A stretch of 5,007 nt of DNA, from positions 1 through 5,007 of the forward strand of contig JAGGTX010000086.1 of NCBI GenBank assembly GCA_021163525.1, written 5' to 3'. Each line of letters starts with the position of its first letter. Within the stretch, counting starts at the first letter, position 1. Under the pieces are notes generated by a model. The model ran no database searches, was not told the DNA's origin, and was given only the letters and a program-made list of their open reading frames with translations. Made by a program: the position numbers and the translations under genes. Below, in pieces: positions 1 through 5,007 of this stretch. The stretch comes from Caldifarciminota bacterium (lineage in GTDB: Bacteria > Hydrothermota > UBA3072 > B12-G15).

Positions 1-312
1 ATAATCTTTTGATATTTAAACACTTATTTTGAGATTAAAATGTTACCCATATTTCTACTTTTTGGTTCATTAAGAATCATTCCTCATGGTTATTCCCATA
101 CATTCAATCTAATCATTTCAATGTCAGATTGTTATAAGCAAAATAAAAATATGCAGGTAAAGAGTTAAATTCTGCTTTTCAGAGTTTGATTTTTTAATTT
201 ACATCAGATTAACCATGTCTTTTACATAACCAGTTGCAATTTAAAAACATAGAAGAAAACATCCAGAGAGCCAAATGTTACTTGTTAATGACTGACCCCG
301 GTCCTTATTTTA
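1..312. other. AT-rich gene-free region
   Basis: This stretch is strongly AT-rich and has frequent stops in all frames. I see no convincing gene, RNA or repeat in it. The frame of the downstream ORF is closed by a TGA at 289-291, so that ORF cannot extend further left. Weak structures such as CAATCT/AGATTG around 105-131 and GACC-CC-GGTC near 294-303 are too short to call. No strong promoter is evident for the ORF at 313. Confidence 0.6.
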
Positions 313-1281
313 TTGTTGTTTTATACTAATCTTAAGCTCCCTGGGATTGAAGGGTATTCAGATAGATGGTTAGAAAGTTCTATGGGCATAATGGATATTT
401 CTCCTGCACTTATGGACATAAACAATGATGGTAAGCAAGGGATATTCATTGCCTGTGATGATGGAGATGGTGATGGGAAAGGGAAGGTATATGCTTATGA
501 TTCAGACTGGAATTTGATGTGGACAAGGGATGTGGGTATTATTAAAAAGGTTACAAAAGATGAGCCTATGAAAACAGAAGGTAAAGAAGAACGGAAGAAA
601 TGCAAAGAGGTAGGGATAAGTATATCGGGTGCTGTTTTTAATCCTTTAAGGCAGTTTGAAAATGGTATAGAAGACTTTAACCATGTTATTACTGGAGGGA
701 TATTTATTGAAGGCCCGCGTTTACATTTGAGATGCCTTCTCTCGTATTATTCCCCAATACATACTACTTATGTGGAGATCTTTGATGATAATGGTATACC
801 AATAAGTGTTGAATATTATTTGGAGATATGGGAATCCAATATAATACTTAATAGCGTTGAGTATACCTTTAAGAATATTACTTTTTCCTGTGGAAGCGGT
901 ATAATAATAGGATGCAGTGCCTTAGACTCACGAATTGGCAGAGGCCCTATAAAACGTAATTTTTTCTATCCAATAACCTTTGGCGTTTCCTTTAATACAT
1001 TATTCACCTTACATCTTGGGGAAAATATCTATATTACCCCTTATATGAACGCTAAGCATTATGTTTTTACAAAAAAGGATGAGCCTTATTTTAGGGTTGA
1101 AGGGATATCTGGAGGAATAGGGATAGAATATCATTTCCAAACTTCTAAGAGGTCAGAGGGTCAGGCATTAACAAGTAACATCCTTTTAGGTGATAATTTT
1201 TTATTCCTCTATCCATGTGCAAAAATAAGCAATCCAATCTCTTTCAATATATTTTATCACAAAAAATCGTGCCTTAGTTGA
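313..1281 (+). CDS. Hypothetical chimeric or degraded protein: FG-GAP-like piece joined to a beta-barrel-like piece
   Basis: The function is not recognised. Residues about 8-75 resemble one blade of FG-GAP/VCBS surface proteins: an SPALMDINNDGK-type repeat core, an acidic DDGDGDGKGK loop that could bind calcium, then KVYAYDSDWNLMW. Real family members have a signal peptide and several blades; this copy has neither. From about residue 98 the character changes to alternating hydrophobic and aromatic strands (VGISISGAVFNP to GGIGIEYHF, ending near residue 275), as in small outer-membrane barrels, again without a signal peptide. About 47 residues with no strand pattern follow. The start is a TTG with no Shine-Dalgarno, forced by a stop at 289-291. 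An ATG at 568 (residue 86) could start the barrel part alone, but it also lacks an RBS and a signal peptide. Codons are richer in A/T at third positions than in the genes to the right. I infer a gene remnant or a fusion of two remnants; an intact novel protein is possible but less likely. Confidence 0.4.
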   Translation: MLFYTNLKLPGIEGYSDRWLESSMGIMDISPALMDINNDGKQGIFIACDDGDGDGKGKVYAYDSDWNLMWTRDVGIIKKVTKDEPMKTEGKEERKKCKEVGISISGAVFNPLRQFENGIEDFNHVITGGIFIEGPRLHLRCLLSYYSPIHTTYVEIFDDNGIPISVEYYLEIWESNIILNSVEYTFKNITFSCGSGIIIGCSALDSRIGRGPIKRNFFYPITFGVSFNTLFTLHLGENIYITPYMNAKHYVFTKKDEPYFRVEGISGGIGIEYHFQTSKRSEGQALTSNILLGDNFLFLYPCAKISNPISFNIFYHKKSCLS

Positions 1282-1302
1282 TTTTTAAGGATGGAGAAAG
1301 CC

Positions 1303-1330
1303 TTGACATGAGGCTTGATTTTAATATTAT
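1303..1330 (+). promoter_or_regulatory. Sigma-70-type promoter of the tRNA/pdaD/speB/rpsT unit
   Basis: A perfect -35 hexamer TTGACA (1303-1308) and a TATTAT -10 box (1325-1330, one mismatch to TATAAT) are separated by 16 bp. Transcription would start about 7 nt downstream, near 1337, only a few bases before tRNA-Glu. The position directly upstream of a tRNA supports the call. It is the only strong promoter I see before pdaD, speB and rpsT, so it probably drives all five genes. Confidence 0.7.
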
Positions 1331-1340
1331 ATTCACACAC

Positions 1341-1415
1341 GGCGGCATCGTCTAGCCAGGTCCAGGATACCTGGTTCTCAGCCAGGAGACCGGGGTTCAA
1401 ATCCCCGTGCCGCTA
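1341..1415 (+). tRNA. tRNA-Glu (anticodon CTC)
   Basis: A full cloverleaf folds by eye. The acceptor stem GGCGGCA pairs with TGCCGCT (1341-1347 with 1408-1414), with a G-U first pair. The anticodon stem is CCTGG/CCAGG with loop TTCTCAG, giving CTC at 1377-1379, which reads the Glu codon GAG. The T arm is CGGGG-TTCAAAT-CCCCG. The discriminator base is A at 1415. The next bases are TTA, so CCA is not encoded and must be added by tRNA nucleotidyltransferase. The gene lies 6 nt before tRNA-Gln and is probably co-transcribed with it. An anticodon starting with C34 reads GAG only, so a TTC isoacceptor should exist elsewhere in the genome. Confidence 0.93.
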
Positions 1416-1421
1416 TTAAAA

Positions 1422-1496
1422 TGGGGAGTCGTCCAATTGGCAGGACACTGGACTCTGGATCCAGGAATCGGGGTTCGAGTCCCTGCTCCCCAGCCA
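1422..1496 (+). tRNA. tRNA-Gln (anticodon CTG)
   Basis: The cloverleaf is clear. The acceptor stem TGGGGAG pairs with CTCCCCA (1422-1428 with 1486-1492). The anticodon stem is CTGGA/TCCAG with loop CTCTGGA, giving CTG at 1455-1457, which reads the Gln codon CAG. The T arm is CGGGG-TTCGAGT-CCCTG. The discriminator is G at 1493 and CCA is encoded at 1494-1496, unlike the neighbouring tRNA-Glu. The U1-A72 pair and G73 are typical of bacterial tRNA-Gln. The pdaD start codon lies only 8 nt after the CCA. Confidence 0.95.
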
Positions 1497-1504
1497 TTTT
1501 TATT

Positions 1505-2050
1505 ATGCTACTACCAAGATATGTTTTTTTAACAAAGGGGATTGGTGTGCACAGGGAGAAACTTGCCTCCCTTGAAGCATCTTTGAGGAGTGCAGGTATT
1601 GCAGGGTTCAATCTTGTAAAGGTCTCAAGTATATTCCCACCTGGATGCAAGTTGATTTCACGGGAGCAGGGTATAGGGATGTTGAACAAAGGGGAGATTG
1701 TTTTTACGGTTATGGCAGAAAACTCCACAAATGAACCAGAAAGATTGATAAGTGCATCAGTTGGGCTTGCCATACCCAGGGATACAGAACAGTATGGTTA
1801 TCTCTCCGAACACCATGCCTTTGGGCAGCCACCTGAACAGGCTGGAGAGTATGCAGAAGACCTTGCTGCAAGTATGCTTGCCACAATCCTTGGTGTTGAA
1901 TTTGACCCTGATGCAAACTATGATGAGAGAAAGGAGATATGGAAAATCAGCGGGAAGATTTATTCAACCACCAATGTTACTGCATCAGCAAGGGGTGACA
2001 GGAGGGGTTACTGGACAACCGTGATTGCAGCAGCGGTCTTTATTTTATGA
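1505..2050 (+). CDS. pdaD: Pyruvoyl-dependent arginine decarboxylase
   Basis: This 181-residue enzyme decarboxylates arginine to agmatine and CO2, the first step of putrescine synthesis in the cytoplasm. Family members are made as a proenzyme that cuts itself between two serines. The hallmark [10 protein letters not shown] lies at residues 40-49, so cleavage is predicted between Ser41 and Ser42, giving a beta chain of about 41 residues and an alpha chain of about 140 residues with an N-terminal pyruvoyl group. Glu102 in the SEHHAFG segment matches the conserved catalytic glutamate region. The segments [12 protein letters not shown] and GIEFDP-like GVEFDP, and the C-terminal [10 protein letters not shown], fit the bacterial subtype, as does the length. 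The ATG at 1505 gives the expected N-terminus ([12 protein letters not shown]). A longer frame from 1421 merely translates the tRNA-Gln gene. No Shine-Dalgarno precedes the ATG. The stop overlaps the speB start (ATGA). Confidence 0.93.
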   Translation: MLLPRYVFLTKGIGVHREKLASLEASLRSAGIAGFNLVKVSSIFPPGCKLISREQGIGMLNKGEIVFTVMAENSTNEPERLISASVGLAIPRDTEQYGYLSEHHAFGQPPEQAGEYAEDLAASMLATILGVEFDPDANYDERKEIWKISGKIYSTTNVTASARGDRRGYWTTVIAAAVFIL

Positions 2051-2856
2051 ATACATTTATTGATATTTTCACAGATTACGGAGATTCAAAGTTTGTTATA
2101 CTACCCGTTCCATTTGACACAACCACTTCACTTGTTCCCGGAACAAGGTTTGGTCCAGGTGCACTTCTCTCTGCTTCCAGAGGGCTTGAGTATTATGATA
2201 TGGACACTGGTGAAAGGGTTACTCACAGGATTTACACCATGCCCGAAGATGAGCCGCCTTTAGAACCAGAAAAGATGGTTGGATGGGTTGAGAATAAGGT
2301 GGACAACATCCTGAAAGATGATAAGTTCCCCATACTCCTTGGTGGGGAGCATACAATAACACTTGGGGTGGTGAACCCCATATTGGAAAGATACAGAGAG
2401 CCAGTAATCCTGGTTTTTGATGCCCACTACGACCTGAGGGATGCATATGGAGGGTTCAGGGTCTCCCATGCAACCGTTATGAGGAGGGTCTCTGAAAAGA
2501 TGCCGGTATATTTTTATGGTCAGAGGGTTGCGTCTCAGGAAGAATTGATATATTTAAGGGGAAATAAGAACCTGTTTACAGGCATTGATGGACTGAAGGG
2601 CAGAAAGGTTTATGTTAGTGTTGACCTTGATGTGCTTGACCCTTCTGTTTGTCCTTCGGTGAGTAATCCAGAACCGGGTGGTTTGAGTTTTGAAGGTCTT
2701 CTGAATGTGCTAAAAAATGTTTTTGATTTGAATGATGTGATAGGTTTTGACATAGTGGAATTGCAACCTGTGAACAACCCATTCTATGGAGCATATACGG
2801 CTGCAGTGCTTTTGAAGAAAATGATAATGATGAAACAGGGGAGGTTGAATGGCTAA
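2047..2856 (+). CDS. speB: Agmatinase (ureohydrolase/arginase family)
   Basis: This 269-residue enzyme is predicted to hydrolyse agmatine to putrescine and urea with a two-manganese centre. All expected metal ligands are visible: His102 in GGEHT, Asp125, His127 and Asp129 in DAHYDLRD, and Asp193 and Asp195 in SVDLDVLDP. The SHAT motif (His141), the NPEPGGLSF loop (207-215) and FDIVELQP (234-241) also fit the family. It is somewhat shorter than the usual roughly 290-310 residues, mainly through a short N-terminus, as in archaeal-type agmatinases. The family also contains arginases, formiminoglutamases and guanidino-acid hydrolases. The tight coupling to pdaD, whose product is agmatine, is the main reason for choosing agmatinase. 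The start overlaps the pdaD stop by 4 nt (ATGA) with no good Shine-Dalgarno, suggesting translational coupling. The 3' end overlaps rpsT by 8 nt. Confidence 0.9.
   Translation: MNTFIDIFTDYGDSKFVILPVPFDTTTSLVPGTRFGPGALLSASRGLEYYDMDTGERVTHRIYTMPEDEPPLEPEKMVGWVENKVDNILKDDKFPILLGGEHTITLGVVNPILERYREPVILVFDAHYDLRDAYGGFRVSHATVMRRVSEKMPVYFYGQRVASQEELIYLRGNKNLFTGIDGLKGRKVYVSVDLDVLDPSVCPSVSNPEPGGLSFEGLLNVLKNVFDLNDVIGFDIVELQPVNNPFYGAYTAAVLLKKMIMMKQGRLNG
2838..2844 (+). promoter_or_regulatory. Strong ribosome binding site of rpsT inside speB
   Basis: The purine run GGGGAGG lies 4 nt before the rpsT ATG at 2849, within the last codons of speB. It is the only strong Shine-Dalgarno in this operon: pdaD and speB have none. 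S20 can therefore be initiated independently of the upstream genes and probably at a higher rate. Confidence 0.7.
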
Positions 2857-3118
2857 TACAAGGTCTGCAGAGAAAAGGGCAAGGCAAAATATCAAGAGGA
2901 GGCAGAGGAACAGGGGTATGAAAACAAGGATTAAGAACCTGACCAAGAAGGTTCTTTCAGAGAAGGACAGAGAAAAGGCGATTGCCCTTCTCAAGGAGTT
3001 GTATTCTGTTTATGATAAGGCAGTGAAGATAGGTTTTATACACAGGAATACTGCTTCAAGGAAGAAATCAAAGATTACGAAAAGGGTTAATCAGCAGTTG
3101 CAAGCACAAGGCCAGTAA
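2849..3118 (+). CDS. rpsT: Small ribosomal subunit protein S20 (bS20)
   Basis: This 89-residue, very basic protein belongs to the bacterial bS20 family, which binds 16S rRNA in the 30S body. The opening [14 protein letters not shown], the arginine-rich RRQRNR segment, the helical middle and the HRNTASRKKSKITKRVN tail (about residues 65-82) are all diagnostic. The length is normal (usually 85-90). The ATG lies inside the end of speB (8-nt overlap) and has a strong Shine-Dalgarno at 2838-2844. Its last 32 nt overlap the end of comF on the opposite strand. rpsT is more often monocistronic or placed beside unrelated housekeeping genes. Here it appears to be the last gene of the tRNA/polyamine transcript. 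Confidence 0.97.
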   Translation: MANTRSAEKRARQNIKRRQRNRGMKTRIKNLTKKVLSEKDREKAIALLKELYSVYDKAVKIGFIHRNTASRKKSKITKRVNQQLQAQGQ

Positions 3119-3734
3119 CCCTTTCAGCCCCTTTTAATTTCAGCACCCTGGCACATTCATTCAGGGTGCTACCTGTTGTCATAACATCATCAACAAGCAG
3201 TACATGGCCTTCAACATCAAGGGCGCATCTGATTGCACCCTTTACATTTTCCATTCTTTTGTTCCTGTCCAGTTTTGTCTGGGATACCGTATTCCTTGTC
3301 CTCACAAGTAAAGGTCGATAGGGTATCCCCGTGAGTTCTGAAAGCCCCCTTGCCAGTAATTCAGACTGGTTGTATCCCCGCTCCCTTGATTTCACCCTGT
3401 GCAGGGGAACTGCAGTGATTATGTCAATCTTTGTGCCGCTGTAATGGGTGAGATAGGTGATGTATAGGAAGTTCACAAGTTTTTCAGATAGTTTTGTTTT
3501 GCCGCTGTACTTATAAAGATGTATAATTTCGTCAAATGGTGGAATGAACATGCCAAATGCTGAAACCTCGTCAAGATATTTAAGCCCTTTGACCCGTTTC
3601 CTTGTTGTGCGTGAGGGCACAATTTTGCCAATACAACTTCCACAGACAATCACCTCGTTGTTCTTGAGCCTTTTTCCGCAGACTTCACAGATAGGTGGGA
3701 ATATAAAATCAATAAATGGCTTAAATATATTCAT
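3087..3734 (-). CDS. comF: ComF family protein (zinc-ribbon phosphoribosyltransferase-like)
   Basis: This 215-residue protein has the two ComF parts. An N-terminal zinc ribbon has four cysteines (CEVCG at 16-20, CGSC at 31-34), and a C-terminal phosphoribosyltransferase fold has the PRPP loop VLLVDDVMTTGST at 178-190. The segment RERGYNQSELLARGL (117-131) and TRNTVSQTKLDRNKRMENV (146-164) are also typical. ComF is required for DNA uptake in some naturally competent bacteria, but the family is widespread outside them and no reaction is firmly established. No other competence gene is in the window, so a competence role is not supported by context. The ATG at 3734 overlaps the rodA stop by 14 nt and has at most a weak AAAAGAAA purine run upstream, so translation is probably coupled to rodA. 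The 3' end converges on and overlaps rpsT. Confidence 0.9.
   Translation of the reverse strand: MNIFKPFIDFIFPPICEVCGKRLKNNEVIVCGSCIGKIVPSRTTRKRVKGLKYLDEVSAFGMFIPPFDEIIHLYKYSGKTKLSEKLVNFLYITYLTHYSGTKIDIITAVPLHRVKSRERGYNQSELLARGLSELTGIPYRPLLVRTRNTVSQTKLDRNKRMENVKGAIRCALDVEGHVLLVDDVMTTGSTLNECARVLKLKGAERVTGLVLATAD
3142..3170. terminator. Perfect 9-bp inverted repeat within comF; possible terminator for rpsT
   Basis: AGCACCCTG (3142-3150) and CAGGGTGCT (3162-3170) form a perfect 9-bp stem with an 11-nt loop, 23 nt past the rpsT stop. It lies inside comF, where it encodes the STLNECARVL segment of the phosphoribosyltransferase domain. Neither side is followed by a T-run, so it is not a classical intrinsic terminator. 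It could slow polymerase or protect the rpsT 3' end from exonucleases, or it may be a by-product of the codons used. Confidence 0.3.
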
Positions 3735-4944
3735 ATTGATTTCTTTTAAGGTTCAGGAGTAATCCAAAAAGGGATAGTGATATAACGAGGTTGGTTCCAC
3801 CATAACTCAGGAAGGGTAGGGGAAGCCCAACAACTGGTAGCAAGCCAAGACACATACCAACATTCACAACAAAATGTAAGAAAAAATAGAAGAAGATGCC
3901 AAGGCCAATGAGACGGGTGAACCTTCCCCTTGATTTGAGTGCAACATCAAGCACCCTTATCAAAAAATATGCGTAAAGGGCTATAAGGAGGAAGGTTCCT
4001 ATGAATCCAAGTTCTTCTCCAATGACAGAGAATACAAAGTCTGTGTTTTTCATTGGGATAAATTTGAGCATCTTTAACTGCCCTTTAAGGTATCCCTTTC
4101 CAAGAAAACCACCAGAACCTATGCTTATCTTTGACTGGATGATATGCCACCCCGAACCAGTTGGGTCTTTATATGGATTCAGGAAAACGAGCAGCCTTGC
4201 CTTCTGGTATGGTTTCAGCATGCTCCACAGGACAGGTGTTGTTAACCCAACCCCAATGTTTAATAAGAGTAAAATGATTGTGAGTATGAACTTCTTTTTA
4301 GAAGCGAGAATAACCACAATAAGAAGAACAAAGAATACTGTATATGTGATTATGTGGAACGAGAAAATAACACTGAGAAGGGGTGATATGATGAGGAAGA
4401 ATGTGCTCGGAGGAAGCCCATATCCTGAATATATTCCCATGAATATGAGGAATATAATAACTGCTGTCCCAAAATCTGGTTCAATGAGAACAAGTCCTGC
4501 TGTAATACCAGCTATGAGAAAGGAGACAACTGAGTCCCTCAATGTGTAAATCCCGGGCTTTCTGCTCAATAATCTGGGTATAAACACAATCAGTGTAAGT
4601 TTGGCAATTTCTGAAGGCTGGAACTGGATTTTTCCAAGATATATCCATCTGTGCACCTTTCCCCCAGATAGAAGGACGATTATCAGTAGAATAATGGATA
4701 TGATGTGGAGTATCATTGAGTATCTGAGGATAAATTTTAATTCAACCGTGGCAAAAAAAAGAAAGAATGGTATGCCAATGGCAATATACAACAGGTGTTT
4801 CTTGAAGTAAACAGGTGCATCAGGGTGATTTGCTGTGAACTGGGTTGCAACCCCAAAGAGAATAAGTGCAATCCCTGAAATGAGAAGATTCTTATCCGAT
4901 GTTAGTGATTCCTTCAATACGGAGAAGAAATTTTTTCCATTCAA
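3721..4944 (-). CDS. rodA: Rod-shape-determining peptidoglycan polymerase RodA (SEDS family)
   Basis: This multi-pass membrane protein of about 407 residues belongs to the SEDS family (RodA/FtsW/SpoVE), which polymerises lipid II glycan strands with a partner class B PBP during cell elongation. Visible motifs in order are WIYLGKIQFQPSEIAK (100-115), EPDFGT (155-160), RLLVFLNPYKDPTGSGWH (250-267), QSKISIGSGG (270-279), GKGYLKG (282-288), NTDFVFSVIGEELGFIG (300-316) and GLPLPFLSYGGT (373-384). The HIIQSK...GKG.LKG pattern favours RodA over FtsW. About ten hydrophobic segments are present, and the length is slightly above the usual roughly 370. The loop reads FIPMKNTDF where most family members have a LPExHTDF-type motif. 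The start is uncertain: TTG at 4944, with a GGAGGG 13 nt upstream; in-frame CTG codons at 4950 and 4953 lie closer to that site, and a TTG at 4917 is also possible. All lie inside ogt. No pbp2 partner gene is adjacent in the window. Confidence 0.92.
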   Translation of the reverse strand: MNGKNFFSVLKESLTSDKNLLISGIALILFGVATQFTANHPDAPVYFKKHLLYIAIGIPFFLFFATVELKFILRYSMILHIISIILLIIVLLSGGKVHRWIYLGKIQFQPSEIAKLTLIVFIPRLLSRKPGIYTLRDSVVSFLIAGITAGLVLIEPDFGTAVIIFLIFMGIYSGYGLPPSTFFLIISPLLSVIFSFHIITYTVFFVLLIVVILASKKKFILTIILLLLNIGVGLTTPVLWSMLKPYQKARLLVFLNPYKDPTGSGWHIIQSKISIGSGGFLGKGYLKGQLKMLKFIPMKNTDFVFSVIGEELGFIGTFLLIALYAYFLIRVLDVALKSRGRFTRLIGLGIFFYFFLHFVVNVGMCLGLLPVVGLPLPFLSYGGTNLVISLSLFGLLLNLKRNQYEYI

Positions 4945-5007
4945 TACCAGCAGAAAACCCTCCTATTGTTCCATCCTTTTTTATAACCCTGTGGCATGGG
5001 ACGATTA
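4892..5007 (-). CDS. ogt: Methylated-DNA-protein-cysteine methyltransferase, C-terminal part (partial)
   Basis: Reading inward from the right edge, the frame encodes IVPCHRVIKKDGTIGGF and ends at a TAA at 4892-4894, giving 37 full codons. PCHR contains the active-site cysteine that accepts the alkyl group from O6-alkylguanine in DNA. The following GGF.AG and the K.LL..EG-type segment (KKFLLRIEG) are the conserved C-terminal features of the Ogt/MGMT family. The rest of the gene, including the DNA-binding helix-turn-helix residues, lies outside the window. The protein acts once and is then spent. The gene overlaps the start of rodA by 53 nt, which suggests an ogt-rodA-comF operon with its promoter outside the window. 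Ogt and the C-terminal domain of Ada cannot be told apart from this fragment; ending without a further domain fits both. Confidence 0.9.
   Translation of the reverse strand, partial: IVPCHRVIKKDGTIGGFSAGIEWKKFLLRIEGITNIG

Noticed and set aside
105..131. CAATCT/AGATTG inverted repeat in the AT-rich region
   Set aside because: A 6-bp stem with a 15-nt loop is expected by chance in AT-rich DNA.
292..303. GACCCCGGTC palindrome before the first ORF
   Set aside because: The loop would be only 2 nt and there is no second copy in the window, so there is no basis for an operator or terminator.
1421..1504. Upstream extension of pdaD starting at the ATG at 1421
   Set aside because: The extra 28 residues translate tRNA-Gln itself, and the ATG at 1505 gives the N-terminus expected for the family.
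1378..1773. 131-residue ORF on the - strand containing [12 protein letters not shown] and [10 protein letters not shown]
   Set aside because: These peptides are the reverse-strand translation of tRNA-Gln and tRNA-Glu, a well-known source of false gene calls. The rest is a shadow of pdaD.
2219..2994. Several - strand ORFs of 69-94 residues opposite speB and rpsT
   Set aside because: They have no family features and lie opposite clearly conserved coding sequence, so they are shadow frames.
4001..4549. 182-residue + strand ORF opposite rodA
   Set aside because: It is complementary to conserved RodA motifs, has no recognisable domain or RBS, and is best explained as a shadow of a membrane-protein gene.
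1..5007. CRISPR array, insertion sequence, prophage or toxin-antitoxin system
   Set aside because: I see no regularly spaced repeats, transposase, integrase, terminal repeats or paired small genes. Apart from the left-hand ORF the window is dense housekeeping sequence.

Overview
The window looks like a stretch of a moderately AT-rich bacterial chromosome. Bacterial S20, RodA, ComF and an Ogt-type DNA repair protein rule out an archaeon, even though the arginine decarboxylase is the pyruvoyl type first characterised in archaea. The left-hand gene carries an FG-GAP/VCBS-like stretch and an outer-membrane-barrel-like stretch, which suggests a diderm lineage. I cannot name the phylum. Pyruvoyl arginine decarboxylases of this subtype also occur in several bacterial phyla, including Chlorobi, Bacteroidetes and candidate phyla.

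Layout: (1) Positions 1-312 are very AT-rich with no gene I can support. (2) Positions 313-1281 are one open frame on the + strand that reads like a patchwork: a piece of an FG-GAP/calcium-loop protein joined to a beta-barrel-like protein that lacks a signal peptide. It is probably a gene remnant or chimera. (3) A near-consensus sigma-70 promoter (1303-1330) sits just before tRNA-Glu(CTC) and tRNA-Gln(CTG). (4) Eight bases after the CCA end of tRNA-Gln, pdaD begins, followed by speB (4-nt overlap) and rpsT (8-nt overlap). No terminator is visible from the tRNAs to rpsT, so the five genes probably form one transcription unit. (5) On the - strand, reading inward from the right edge, are the 3' end of ogt, then rodA (53-nt overlap by the TTG start) and comF (14-nt overlap). 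The two operons converge and overlap by 32 nt at the 3' ends of rpsT and comF.

Function: PdaD converts arginine to agmatine and SpeB converts agmatine to putrescine plus urea, giving a complete two-step arginine-to-putrescine route. Its co-transcription with two tRNAs and ribosomal protein S20 ties polyamine synthesis to translation genes. The - strand operon combines DNA alkylation repair (Ogt), cell-wall elongation (RodA) and a ComF-family phosphoribosyltransferase-like protein.

Most of the window is recognisable housekeeping sequence, and I see no clear undescribed system. The points most worth a second look are the near-leaderless tRNA-to-pdaD junction, the polyamine/S20 operon, the patchwork ORF on the left, and the convergent rpsT/comF overlap with a hairpin inside comF.
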